The notes under the pieces: model-generated
What the model was told of the DNA's origin: nothing
Seen by the model: the letters and a program-made list of their open reading frames with translations, nothing else
The model's database searches: none
Source: an uncultured Gammaproteobacteria bacterium
GTDB lineage: Bacteria; Pseudomonadota; Gammaproteobacteria; Pseudomonadales; Pseudohongiellaceae
Direction of reading: 5' to 3'
Assembly (NCBI GenBank): GCA_913060695.1
Contig: CAJXUA010000005.1
Location: 124,001 to 188,000 of the forward strand
Length of the DNA: 64,000 nucleotides
Program-made: the position numbers and the translations under genes
Shown: piece by piece, positions 9,072 to 17,110 of the stretch
Numbering within the stretch: position 1 is the first letter of the stretch
How the letters are laid out: each line of letters opens with the position of its first letter

Positions 9072-12000
9072 TTATGTGCCAAAACCAGGCTCGATACGTG
9101 AGTCTGTATCTTTGCGTTTACCTAGCACCCATGTCTTCACGGTTGCAAAGTGGGCGCGTACTTTGGCTGGCAGGGCGAGCATCGATGGCGTCACAATCAG
9201 CGTAAGGATGGTGCCGAAGGAGAGGCCGTAAACAATCGCGCTAGCCAGACTTACCCACTGCGAGGTGATTGGTCCGCCCACTTCAACCTCGGCGCCAATC
9301 AAGTCGATGGAGACGTGCATTGCTAGTGGCAGCAAGCCACACCCCGTCGTGAATGTCGTCAGGAACACTGGGCGTAAACGCTGTACACCGGTTTGCACAA
9401 TAATCTCCTGAAGACTCCAATCCTTGCGGGTGTCGCGCAGGAAGTTGAAGGTATCAATCAGAATAATATTGTTATTCACGATGATGCCCGCCAATGCGAC
9501 GATGCCCACTCCGGTAAGAATTACGCTGAAGGTTTGACCGGTAATCAAGAGGCCTAGCAATACTCCGGTAGTAGAGAGCAATACCGAGGATAGAATCAAC
9601 AAAGCCTGGTAGTAGCTGTTGAATTGGGTCACCAACAGGATCGCCATCAACGCTAGCGATAGGACAAAGGCCTGCATCAAGAATGCGAAGGATTGCTCCT
9701 GCTCCTCATTGGCGCCGCGGAATTGGTATTCGACACCGGGCAGCAGAGGGTTGGCATTGAGCCACTGGCGCAATTCCTGAAGCTTCGTATCCATCACCAC
9801 GCCGGGCGCCGGATTAGCGCGCACATAGATGACCTTGCTACCGTCTACGCGTTGAATGGAGCTTACTTTTGGCCCCGGTTCGCGGGTAATAAAGCTGCTC
9901 ACTGGTGCCATTCCAGATGCGGTGGTGACTTGAATCTGCTCAATTTGCTCTAAGCCGCGATAGGCCTCGGGGTAACGCACGCGAATGTCTACTTCCTCTT
10001 CGGTGTCATCTGGTCGGTAATCGCCCATGAACACGCCATTGGTTAGTAGTTGCACGGCGGTGCCTACCTCGTTGATGTTGGCGCCAAACATTGCTGCGCG
10101 CGCGCGATCGACGTGAATTCGCCACTCGATGCCAGGAATTGGAGTGGTATCGTCGACATCGATCAGTCCGGTCATCTCGTTCTGCAGATAATTACGTACC
10201 CGTGTTGCCTCGCTGATCAAGTCTGTGAGGTTCTCGCCAAAGATCTCCAGCTGCAACTCCTTGCCTACCGGGGGGCCTTGCTCGATGATCGAAATCTCCG
10301 CTTTCACGCCGGGGATATCCCTGACGGCCTCGCGATAGAGGTTCTCAATTTCGAAGCCATCGACGTCGCGGATCCGGCGGTCGGTGAACTCGACGAAGAT
10401 AGTGCCAACAAGATCTGGTGCGGAACTCTGCCCGCCGCCTAGGCTTTGTCCAGAGCCAGACTGCGTGACGATGTTCTTGTAGTGGCCGACCTCCATGATG
10501 CGCTTCTCAACATCGACGACGATGTCGCGAATCTCGACGGGTGAGAAATTGCCTCGCGCGAATATTTGCACACGCGTCTGCGAGGGCTCAACAGAGGTAA
10601 AGAACTCCACGCCCGCACCGAAATTGAAGTAGGCAAAGGCTATGGATACCAGTGTGAAAACGCTGCCAAAGAAGACCAGAATCGGTGAGTTAACGGCGCC
10701 ACGCAGCACGCCGGCATAGGCACGGCTGAAACCACGTAGTTTGGTGGAGTCAACTTCGTCATGATGGCTAGCTTGTGACACGAGTCCTTTCGCGGGCATG
10801 CTGACTTTGCCGAAAAGTGAGCCGAGCACTGGTGCGAAGAAAAGCGCATACATCAAGGAGCCAATAAGCACCGCGAATACAGTGATCGGCAGATAGCGCA
10901 TGAACTCTCCGGCGACGCCGGGCCAAAACATCATCGGCAGGAAGGCTGCCAATGTTGTCATGGTCGAGGCAATGATCGGCCAGAACATACGGTTCACAGC
11001 CTCTTGGTAGGCATCCTCTTTGGTATAACCCTCCGACATCTTGGTGTCCGCAAACTCCACCATCACGATGGCACCATCGATCAGCATCCCTAGCCCCAGC
11101 AATAGGCCGAAGATCACCATGAAGTTATAGGTAAAGCCGAGGGCGGAAATTACAATAAAGGCGAATAGGAAGGAAAATGGAACAGCCAGAGTTACGAGAA
11201 TCCCCGAGCGAATTCCGACAGCCGCTATGACCACGATCAATACTAAGACCATGGATGTGACCATGTTGCCCTGTAGCCCTAGGTTCTGCTCGATCACCAT
11301 TGGGGCAGTATTGTTCAGATAAGAAATCGTCACGGCTGGCGGTAGCGTAGGCAGCATGTTCTCGACGATCTGGTCGATCTTGTCCATGGCGGCAATGAGG
11401 TTTGCGCCTTTGCGCTTCTCCACGTTGATGGAGATGGAGCGCTGACCGTTAGCAAATGAGTAGCGCTCCGCATCTTTAAAGGTGCGGCGGATCTCGGCGA
11501 TGTCACTGAGGGTCAACACGCCTTGCGCATTCGCAGCGATTGGCAGGTCGAAAAGATCTTGTTGTGTCTCGATCAGGCCTGGCAATTTTACCGAGAAGCT
11601 GCCTTGCCCGGTGTTGAGTGTGCCTGCTGGAATGAGGCGATTGTTGTTGGTGACGGCTTGGATAATCTGCTGATTGGTGATGCCATAGGTTTCGAGTTGC
11701 GTAGGGTCGATCAACGCCTCAAGGAGCTCCTCTCGATCGCCCACCATATCTGCAGACAACACTTCGGGTAGGGTTTCCACTGCGCGCTGCAGGTCCTGCG
11801 CAACTTGTAGTAAGACACGCTCTGGAACACCTTCACCAGCGATGGCTAGTTGTACAATAGGGACGCCCGCGGCAGATATTTCCTGCACTATGGGCTCCTC
11901 TGTGGACTGTGGGAACTTAGCCTTCGCTCTGTCGATAGCAGTACGCACATCGTTCAGAGCCTGTGAGGAGTCGAAACTCACATCGAATTCACTCACCACT

Positions 12001-12269
12001 GTGGCCGCGCCTTCACTGCTGAAAGAGCTTACCTGAGTGATCCCCTCCAAAGTCTTCAGCTCCACCTCTAGGGGCTTAGTAAGCAGCCGCTCGGCATCCT
12101 CGGGTGAAATGCCCTCGTGTATGATGGTGGTCACAATTACGGGAACGGACACGTCCGGATTGAGTTCGACGGGAATAGACATATAGGAGACTAAACCCAT
12201 CAACATGATCGCCACGAATATACTCAGGGAGGTTCGCGCGCGTGATACTGATGCTTTTATATAACGCAT
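9072..12269 (-). CDS. RND-family efflux permease
   Basis: A 1065-residue inner-membrane RND transporter of the AcrB/HAE1 superfamily, within the usual length of 1000-1100. It has an N-terminal TM1, two large periplasmic loops, and TM clusters near residues 335-490 and 865-1030. The TM4 motif reads G-M-L-I-D-G-A-I-V-M-V-E-F, where AcrB has two adjacent aspartates; the second is Gly. The TM10 motif reads N-N-N-I-I-L-I-D, where AcrB carries the proton-relay lysine. These changes are shared by some RND subfamilies. ATG 12269 has AGGA six bases upstream. It lies 12 bases after the adaptor gene. No outer-membrane channel is encoded nearby. Confidence 0.95.
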   Translation of the reverse strand: MRYIKASVSRARTSLSIFVAIMLMGLVSYMSIPVELNPDVSVPVIVTTIIHEGISPEDAERLLTKPLEVELKTLEGITQVSSFSSEGAATVVSEFDVSFDSSQALNDVRTAIDRAKAKFPQSTEEPIVQEISAAGVPIVQLAIAGEGVPERVLLQVAQDLQRAVETLPEVLSADMVGDREELLEALIDPTQLETYGITNQQIIQAVTNNNRLIPAGTLNTGQGSFSVKLPGLIETQQDLFDLPIAANAQGVLTLSDIAEIRRTFKDAERYSFANGQRSISINVEKRKGANLIAAMDKIDQIVENMLPTLPPAVTISYLNNTAPMVIEQNLGLQGNMVTSMVLVLIVVIAAVGIRSGILVTLAVPFSFLFAFIVISALGFTYNFMVIFGLLLGLGMLIDGAIVMVEFADTKMSEGYTKEDAYQEAVNRMFWPIIASTMTTLAAFLPMMFWPGVAGEFMRYLPITVFAVLIGSLMYALFFAPVLGSLFGKVSMPAKGLVSQASHHDEVDSTKLRGFSRAYAGVLRGAVNSPILVFFGSVFTLVSIAFAYFNFGAGVEFFTSVEPSQTRVQIFARGNFSPVEIRDIVVDVEKRIMEVGHYKNIVTQSGSGQSLGGGQSSAPDLVGTIFVEFTDRRIRDVDGFEIENLYREAVRDIPGVKAEISIIEQGPPVGKELQLEIFGENLTDLISEATRVRNYLQNEMTGLIDVDDTTPIPGIEWRIHVDRARAAMFGANINEVGTAVQLLTNGVFMGDYRPDDTEEEVDIRVRYPEAYRGLEQIEQIQVTTASGMAPVSSFITREPGPKVSSIQRVDGSKVIYVRANPAPGVVMDTKLQELRQWLNANPLLPGVEYQFRGANEEQEQSFAFLMQAFVLSLALMAILLVTQFNSYYQALLILSSVLLSTTGVLLGLLITGQTFSVILTGVGIVALAGIIVNNNIILIDTFNFLRDTRKDWSLQEIIVQTGVQRLRPVFLTTFTTGCGLLPLAMHVSIDLIGAEVEVGGPITSQWVSLASAIVYGLSFGTILTLIVTPSMLALPAKVRAHFATVKTWVLGKRKDTDSRIEPGFGT

Positions 12270-12281
12270 GGGATTTCCTAC

Positions 12282-13415
12282 CTACAGTGATGACTCAGGA
12301 ATTGATGACCAACTACTGTCGATGTTGACTACCTGACCGGGGAAGACGATCTCTTGACCGTGGGTAATCACCACGCTGCTGTCTGGCAAGCCGGTTACCC
12401 ACATGCCAGGGTCAACAGTAGTGTTCTCACCAATGATCGTGACGGACGCGAATCGCACAACATTGTTCTGGTCTACAATTTTTATACCGACTAGTCCTTC
12501 GTCGTTAAGGGTCAGCGCAGAGGCTGGGACTAGATGCGCTTGAGTCTCATTGGAGGCAATGAAAATCTCCGCGGATACACCTTGGCGTATCGCGAAATCT
12601 GTATTCTCTAATTCAATCTCGATTGCGTAGCTGCGCGCGCTGGAATTTGCAGCGCGAGAGATATAAGTCACCTTGCCTTGTACGGTTTCGCCAGTCAGTA
12701 GAGATGCAGTTACTGGCGCACCAAGAAACAACTTGCCCACTTCTTGCTCTGGCACCACTCCAGTCAGGAGCATTGGGGTGTCATCCAACAGAGAGGCGCA
12801 CTGCCCCCCCATATCCATTAGATCGCCAACTTCGACTGCGCGAGTCTCCATGACTCCAGCGAATGGGGCTGTAATCTGTGTTTTCTGCAAGGCTAGCTCG
12901 GCGCGCTTTACAGCGGCGGCGGTGGAATCTAGTGCAGCTTTGAGTTGGGCGGTACTGACTCGGGACGAAAGACCGCGCTCCTGTAAGTCGAGTGCCCCTT
13001 GATATTCCATTTGTGCCTGCTCTTGTCGCGAAAGCGCTTCCTGCAGATCGACCGCTCGGCTATCGACAGCGATCTCGCATAGGACATCACCAGCCTTCAC
13101 GCGCGCTCCGCGAATAAACGGTGTTGAAATCACACGTCCTGAGACCTCGGAGCGGATATCCACTAAGCGGAAGGCTTTAGTCTGCCCACGCACGCGAATA
13201 TTCTGCACGAAGCTTTGTGAGTTGACTCGCGCGACACGCACAGTGAAGTTCTGATTATCATTGTTGATAGCGGCATTGCCAGAGACCGCGCTTACTGCGC
13301 CATCTCTCTCTGGTAGCGGATAACCGTCGTCTAGCGCGCCGCGCTCCCGAGGATATGCCATCCATACAACAACGATGACAATCAGTCCGATGGCTACAAA
13401 ATGCTTAATTTTCAC
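12282..13415 (-). CDS. RND efflux periplasmic adaptor (membrane fusion protein)
   Basis: About 377 residues. One N-terminal membrane helix anchors it (V-A-I-G-L-I-V-I-V-V-V-W). Then come the lipoyl-like halves (around I-R-S-E-V-S-G-R-V and I-T-A-P-F-A-G-V-M), an alpha-helical hairpin between them, and beta-barrel domains, as in HlyD/AcrA-type adaptors. GGAG at 13422-13425 best serves the GTG at 13415; the frame also opens at a TTG at 13427. It is the first gene of a two-gene operon with the RND permease. Substrates cannot be read from sequence. Confidence 0.92.
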   Translation of the reverse strand: MKIKHFVAIGLIVIVVVWMAYPRERGALDDGYPLPERDGAVSAVSGNAAINNDNQNFTVRVARVNSQSFVQNIRVRGQTKAFRLVDIRSEVSGRVISTPFIRGARVKAGDVLCEIAVDSRAVDLQEALSRQEQAQMEYQGALDLQERGLSSRVSTAQLKAALDSTAAAVKRAELALQKTQITAPFAGVMETRAVEVGDLMDMGGQCASLLDDTPMLLTGVVPEQEVGKLFLGAPVTASLLTGETVQGKVTYISRAANSSARSYAIEIELENTDFAIRQGVSAEIFIASNETQAHLVPASALTLNDEGLVGIKIVDQNNVVRFASVTIIGENTTVDPGMWVTGLPDSSVVITHGQEIVFPGQVVNIDSSWSSIPESSL

Positions 13416-13679
13416 TTCTTTCTCCAAATGAGTGCCCGGCTGTTTATGCGCCGCTGCGTATAGAATCCGTCTTCACGCGGTAATAATTTAATTTGTACGA
13501 TCCCACTGCCGCCTTGGATTTTGCGATGCGCGCTCGTCGATAGTGGTGTCTAATACATGGATAGATAATGCTGCTAGGTTCGCTCTGTGTGCGGATTGGT
13601 CGGCGATTGCATGATGGGGGACATCCAGCAGATCACGATGTCCAACTTCGGCACTTCAATCGACAATCTTACCGCCCTA

Positions 13680-13728
13680 AAAAAACTGGGTGATAGTCTA
13701 CAGCTACGGGCTTTTTGACCAGTTTTTT
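13680..13728. repeat. 10-bp perfect inverted repeat
   Basis: AAAAAACTGG (13680-13689) and CCAGTTTTTT (13719-13728) are exact inverted copies 29 bases apart. On either strand this gives a stem flanked by A and T runs, like a long-loop bidirectional terminator. It lies between divergent genes, where neither neighbour needs a terminator. Confidence 0.5.
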
Positions 13729-13731
13729 AGT

Positions 13732-13746
13732 GTTACGTATTGTAAC
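13732..13746. promoter_or_regulatory. GTTAC-N5-GTAAC dyad upstream of the SDR gene
   Basis: A perfect 5-bp dyad with a 5-base centre about 100 bases before the SDR start. It has operator-like geometry. The regulator is unknown. Confidence 0.3.
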
Positions 13747-13846
13747 CAAGTATCATTGCAATGCAATGTGAATGGGGGGCTTATTTCGCTTGTGTTTGCG
13801 TTAAGTGGAGTAAAAATTCGGATCAATTGAAATGGGGGGTTAGAGA

Positions 13847-14638
13847 ATGAAAAATATTGCAGGGAAGGTGGCTATTATAACGGGCTCTGCCTCAGGCGTT
13901 GGGGCGGCTACGGCTCGGCTGCTCGCCTCACAGGCATGTCACGTAGTGATCAACTATTCGCGCAGCGCCAAGGGTGCAGAGCAAGTCGCGAAAGAGTGTG
14001 AGGCGCTCGGCGCACAGGTGCTCGTTTGCAAGGCGGATGTGGCAAATGATGAAGCGTGTAGATCTATGGTGGCGGCGGCACTGGAGAAGTGGGGACGCAT
14101 CGACATTCTGGTAAATAATGCAGGAACCACGAAGTTTTGCGAACACGATAACCTTGAGGGTTTAGATGCAGCGGACTTCTTGAGTATCTATAGCGTCAAC
14201 GTAGTTGGCCCATATCAGATGATTCGCGCCGTGGCCCCGGCAATGAAGGCGAACGAGGAGGGCGGTGTAGTCGTCAATGTCGCCTCCACTGCTGCTGTGA
14301 CTGGGATTGGCAGTAGTGTTGCCTACGCGGCCTCGAAGGGTGCGCTGGTAACCATGACTCTATCGCTGGCGCGTGCTCTCGGGCCAGCGCTGCGTATAAA
14401 CGCTGTCTGCCCTGGTTTTATTCAAGGCGAATGGCTGCGCGAGGGCTTAGGGGATCAGCAATACGAAGCGGCTAAAGCGCACCACGAACGCAATGCACCT
14501 TTGGGGCTCACCGCCGATGCTGATACAGTTGCCGATGCTATCCTCTTCTTTATAACTGGGCCACAAATCGTCACTGGGGAAACTCTCATCGTTGACGGGG
14601 GGCGTCATCTAAACTCAGTGCCACTGGCACGTCGTTAG
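13847..14638 (+). CDS. short-chain dehydrogenase/reductase (SDR)
   Basis: A 263-residue classical SDR resembling FabG. The cofactor motif T-G-S-A-S-G-V-G is at residues 12-19. N-N-A-G is near 90, the catalytic Ser is at 147, and the Y-x-x-x-K pair is Tyr160 and Lys164. The C terminus G-E-T-L-I-V-D-G-G is typical. It likely oxidises or reduces a hydroxyl/keto group with NAD(P)H in the cytosol. The substrate is not predictable. A small DUF4345-like membrane protein gene follows 15 bases later and is probably co-transcribed. Confidence 0.93.
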   Translation: MKNIAGKVAIITGSASGVGAATARLLASQACHVVINYSRSAKGAEQVAKECEALGAQVLVCKADVANDEACRSMVAAALEKWGRIDILVNNAGTTKFCEHDNLEGLDAADFLSIYSVNVVGPYQMIRAVAPAMKANEEGGVVVNVASTAAVTGIGSSVAYAASKGALVTMTLSLARALGPALRINAVCPGFIQGEWLREGLGDQQYEAAKAHHERNAPLGLTADADTVADAILFFITGPQIVTGETLIVDGGRHLNSVPLARR

Positions 14639-14653
14639 TGCTGGAGATTGTTC

Positions 14654-15052
14654 ATGAACCCAATAATGCGTGTTTTGCCCTCGGCGTTTCTCTACCTTAA
14701 TGGGGCGATTTACAGTTACGTTGCGTGGTTATTCCTGAGTGATCCGCAGACTTGGTTCGACGCTCTAGGGGTAAGCGTACGCAGTGGCGTTGGGCTTACA
14801 GAGTTGCGGACTACTTACGCCGGTCTTTTCGGTGGGCTTTCATTATTTCTGTTGCTCTGTGCTTGGAAGAAGGAATGGGTAGAGCCTGGCATTGTATTGC
14901 TGGTGTTCTCTTACGCTGGCCTCGTGGCAGTGCGCAGCTGGGGGATACTCATCGACAATGCCTATAACGATTTTCTGTTACAGATCTATATCACCGAATG
15001 GCTGTCTTTGGTGCTCGCGCTATTAGCTTGGTTTAGTATTAAGAAGCGCTAG
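14654..15052 (+). CDS. DUF4345-like small membrane protein
   Basis: 132 residues with four predicted hydrophobic helices, resembling DUF4345. The segment E-L-R-T-T-Y-A-G-L-F-G-G-L in the second helix region is the recognisable part. CTGGAG at 14641-14646 places the start at ATG 14654. It lies directly after the SDR gene on the same strand. Function is unknown. Confidence 0.75.
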   Translation: MNPIMRVLPSAFLYLNGAIYSYVAWLFLSDPQTWFDALGVSVRSGVGLTELRTTYAGLFGGLSLFLLLCAWKKEWVEPGIVLLVFSYAGLVAVRSWGILIDNAYNDFLLQIYITEWLSLVLALLAWFSIKKR

Positions 15053-15068
15053 TGAACACTCTAGTGCT

Positions 15069-15608
15069 TTAGCGTGCGACGGGGCGCTTTTGTAGTTTGC
15101 GCTGAAGCGTGCGACGGTGCATCTTAAGCTGCCTTGCGGTTTCTGAGATATTGCCGTCGTTCTCCTTAAGTACCTTCTGGATATGCTCCCACTCCAGGCG
15201 TCTAACAGACATGGGTTCGCCAATGTTGCTAGAGTCTTCTTGTGCTGGGGAGTTCTCGCCCAATAATGCCGTCAGAATCTCATCAGCATCGGCAGGCTTG
15301 GCGAGGTAATTATCCGCGCCGAGTTTGATCGCCTCCACCGCTGTTGCGATACTAGCATAACCAGTGAGCACGAGAATGCGCATGCGCGGATTGTGCTGTT
15401 TGAGTGTTGGAATAAGTGGCAGTGATGAGTGGCCACCGAGATTCAAGTCGAGCACCGCTAGGTCGAATCCCTGCGTGCTTACGGTGCCATTGGCTGCGTC
15501 TAAGCTCAGAGCATGCGCGACTTCGTAACCACGCTGTTGCAAGGCTCGCGAGACGACCCGCCCGAAGATCTCATCGTCCTCTACCAATAGTATTCTTCTC
15601 GCTTCCAT
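15069..15608 (-). CDS. RegA/PrrA/RoxR-family response regulator
   Basis: 179 residues. The receiver domain has the acidic pair near residues 10-12, a phospho-acceptor Asp54 in V-L-D-L-N-L-G-G, and the conserved L-A-K-P near 103. A short linker leads to a Fis-type helix-turn-helix (about 135-175) containing E-T-A-R-Q-L-K-M-H-R-R-T-L-Q-R-K-L. This architecture is that of RegA/PrrA/ActR/RoxR global redox regulators. Its ATG directly follows the stop of the sensor kinase gene, so the two are co-translated. Target promoters are expected in respiratory and redox genes elsewhere. Confidence 0.92.
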   Translation of the reverse strand: MEARRILLVEDDEIFGRVVSRALQQRGYEVAHALSLDAANGTVSTQGFDLAVLDLNLGGHSSLPLIPTLKQHNPRMRILVLTGYASIATAVEAIKLGADNYLAKPADADEILTALLGENSPAQEDSSNIGEPMSVRRLEWEHIQKVLKENDGNISETARQLKMHRRTLQRKLQKRPVAR

Positions 15609-16970
15609 CTAGCCTTGCCCCTCTTGGTTGCTAGCCGATTGTGCATTGGGCTTGCTCAACGGTAAGCGTATGATGCTCATCGCGCCGCCATTCTTTAAGT
15701 TGAACATCTCGATCTTCCCAGAGGCTCGCTGAATGGCCGCATTGGCAAGGAAGATGCCAAGCCCCATGCTGTCTTTGCGCGTGGAAATAAACGGCACGCC
15801 CATATTCTCCATCACACTCGTAGGTATGCCAGGGCCATCGTCTTGAATGATGATCTCGATCAATGGATCGGGTTTTGCTGCGACAAGACAGGTGACGATT
15901 ACCTGCGAGTGGGCAGCCTTGATCGCATTCTCGACCAGGTTGATAACGGCGTGACGCAGGCTTAGATCGTAGGGAATGTTTGCCGACTGTGCGGAGTCTT
16001 GTATCTCGAAGCGCACATGCGCGCGGGGATGGATGTTCACGATGTAGTCTTGAATCTCATCCATAAAAGTGGTGATGGCGCCGTCGTAGGGGGTTTGACG
16101 GTCAGCTTTGTTGTAGAAGCGAGTGAGCTGGTTTAGTGAGTCCTTGCAGCGCACGACCTGCTGGCGCAGCAAGCTGATATCCTCCTTGATGGACATCTTT
16201 TTGAGCTCTTCATCGCTGTATTTATCGAGATCGGTTAGTAGCACTGACATGGTCGATAGCGGCGTGCCCAACGCGTGCGCAGTGCCCGCGGCGAGGGTGC
16301 CGATTGCGACTAATTGTTCGTTGCGCATTTCATTTTCGCGGGCACGCGCAAGAGTAAGTTCGCGGCTGCGAATTGCCTCTGCCATCCTTGTGACGAACAA
16401 GGTAATGAGGATGGCACTGACGACGAAGGTGACCCACATGCCCACCAAATGTAATTGAAAGTTCTCGACCATATGGTCGCTGTGCTCGGCTTGCAACTCA
16501 CTCAAAAGGAAAGTGGTGTAGACCGCGATATTGGCTATAGCAAAGACATTGACATAGCGCTGATGAAGGATGGTTGCCCCAACAGCCAGTAACACGAGTA
16601 AGTAGGAGATCAGTGGATTGCTGGCGCCGCCAGTGGCAAGCAGTATGAAAATGAGAATCACGGCGTCAGCGACTAGCTGCGCAAACAATTCTAACTCGGA
16701 AATTGGCACCTCTTTGCGCAGGCGCCAGACTCCAAACAGCAGTGTAAGCCCAACGCCGAAGGCTGCGATAATCAGGCGAGAAAGCGGCAGTTCGAGCGGC
16801 GAAAAGCTATGAAATACGAAGGTGCCTAAAATACTCAGTGCCGCCACGAGCAGCCGCAGTAAAAGCAGGCGTTGTAGAGATAGCCGAGACGAGCTGTTGC
16901 CAGAGGTCTCTGGCCGCAGCATTTGGATTATACGGTCGCTCAGAGATATCTTTCTATTAATTGTAGTCAT
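15609..16970 (-). CDS. RegB/PrrB/RoxS-family redox sensor histidine kinase
   Basis: 453 residues. The N-terminal six-helix membrane domain contains G-G-A-S-N-P at residues 114-119, matching the quinone-binding G-G-x-x-N-P signature of RegB. The H-box carries His232 in G-T-A-H-A-L-G-T-P-L. A cysteine at 275 in V-V-R-C-K-D sits where the RegB redox-active cysteine is expected. N and G boxes of the ATPase domain follow (L-V-E-N-A-I-K-A-A, D-D-G-P-G-I). It senses the quinone/redox state and phosphorylates the adjacent regulator. Start is ATG 16970. Confidence 0.93.
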   Translation of the reverse strand: MTTINRKISLSDRIIQMLRPETSGNSSSRLSLQRLLLLRLLVAALSILGTFVFHSFSPLELPLSRLIIAAFGVGLTLLFGVWRLRKEVPISELELFAQLVADAVILIFILLATGGASNPLISYLLVLLAVGATILHQRYVNVFAIANIAVYTTFLLSELQAEHSDHMVENFQLHLVGMWVTFVVSAILITLFVTRMAEAIRSRELTLARARENEMRNEQLVAIGTLAAGTAHALGTPLSTMSVLLTDLDKYSDEELKKMSIKEDISLLRQQVVRCKDSLNQLTRFYNKADRQTPYDGAITTFMDEIQDYIVNIHPRAHVRFEIQDSAQSANIPYDLSLRHAVINLVENAIKAAHSQVIVTCLVAAKPDPLIEIIIQDDGPGIPTSVMENMGVPFISTRKDSMGLGIFLANAAIQRASGKIEMFNLKNGGAMSIIRLPLSKPNAQSASNQEGQG

Positions 16971-17040
16971 GCCAGCTATTCTACCCTACAGAGCGTACTT
17001 GTAGCTCTCTGCGCGTCAATTTGCCGCACTGCCGGCCGGT

Positions 17041-17070
17041 TTTACTCGCCCTTAGTGAACGGGTTATAGT
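17041..17070 (+). promoter_or_regulatory. sigma70-like promoter before the methyltransferase-GNAT gene
   Basis: TTTACT (17041-17046) and TATAGT (17065-17070) are separated by 18 bases. The predicted start of transcription would be about 34 bases before the ATG at 17111. Confidence 0.4.
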
Positions 17071-17110
17071 GCGCCTCTTTAGTGCCTTGCCGGGAAACCC
17101 CACTGTCCCT

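Larger units (their letters stand above)
13428..13846. other. intergenic region between divergent pump and SDR genes
   Basis: This 419-base interval has no credible gene. It should carry the promoters of the pump operon (minus) and the SDR gene (plus). Visible structure comprises a 10-bp inverted repeat at 13680-13728, GTTAC-N5-GTAAC at 13732-13746, and the palindrome CATTGCAATG near 13755. Confidence 0.6.
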
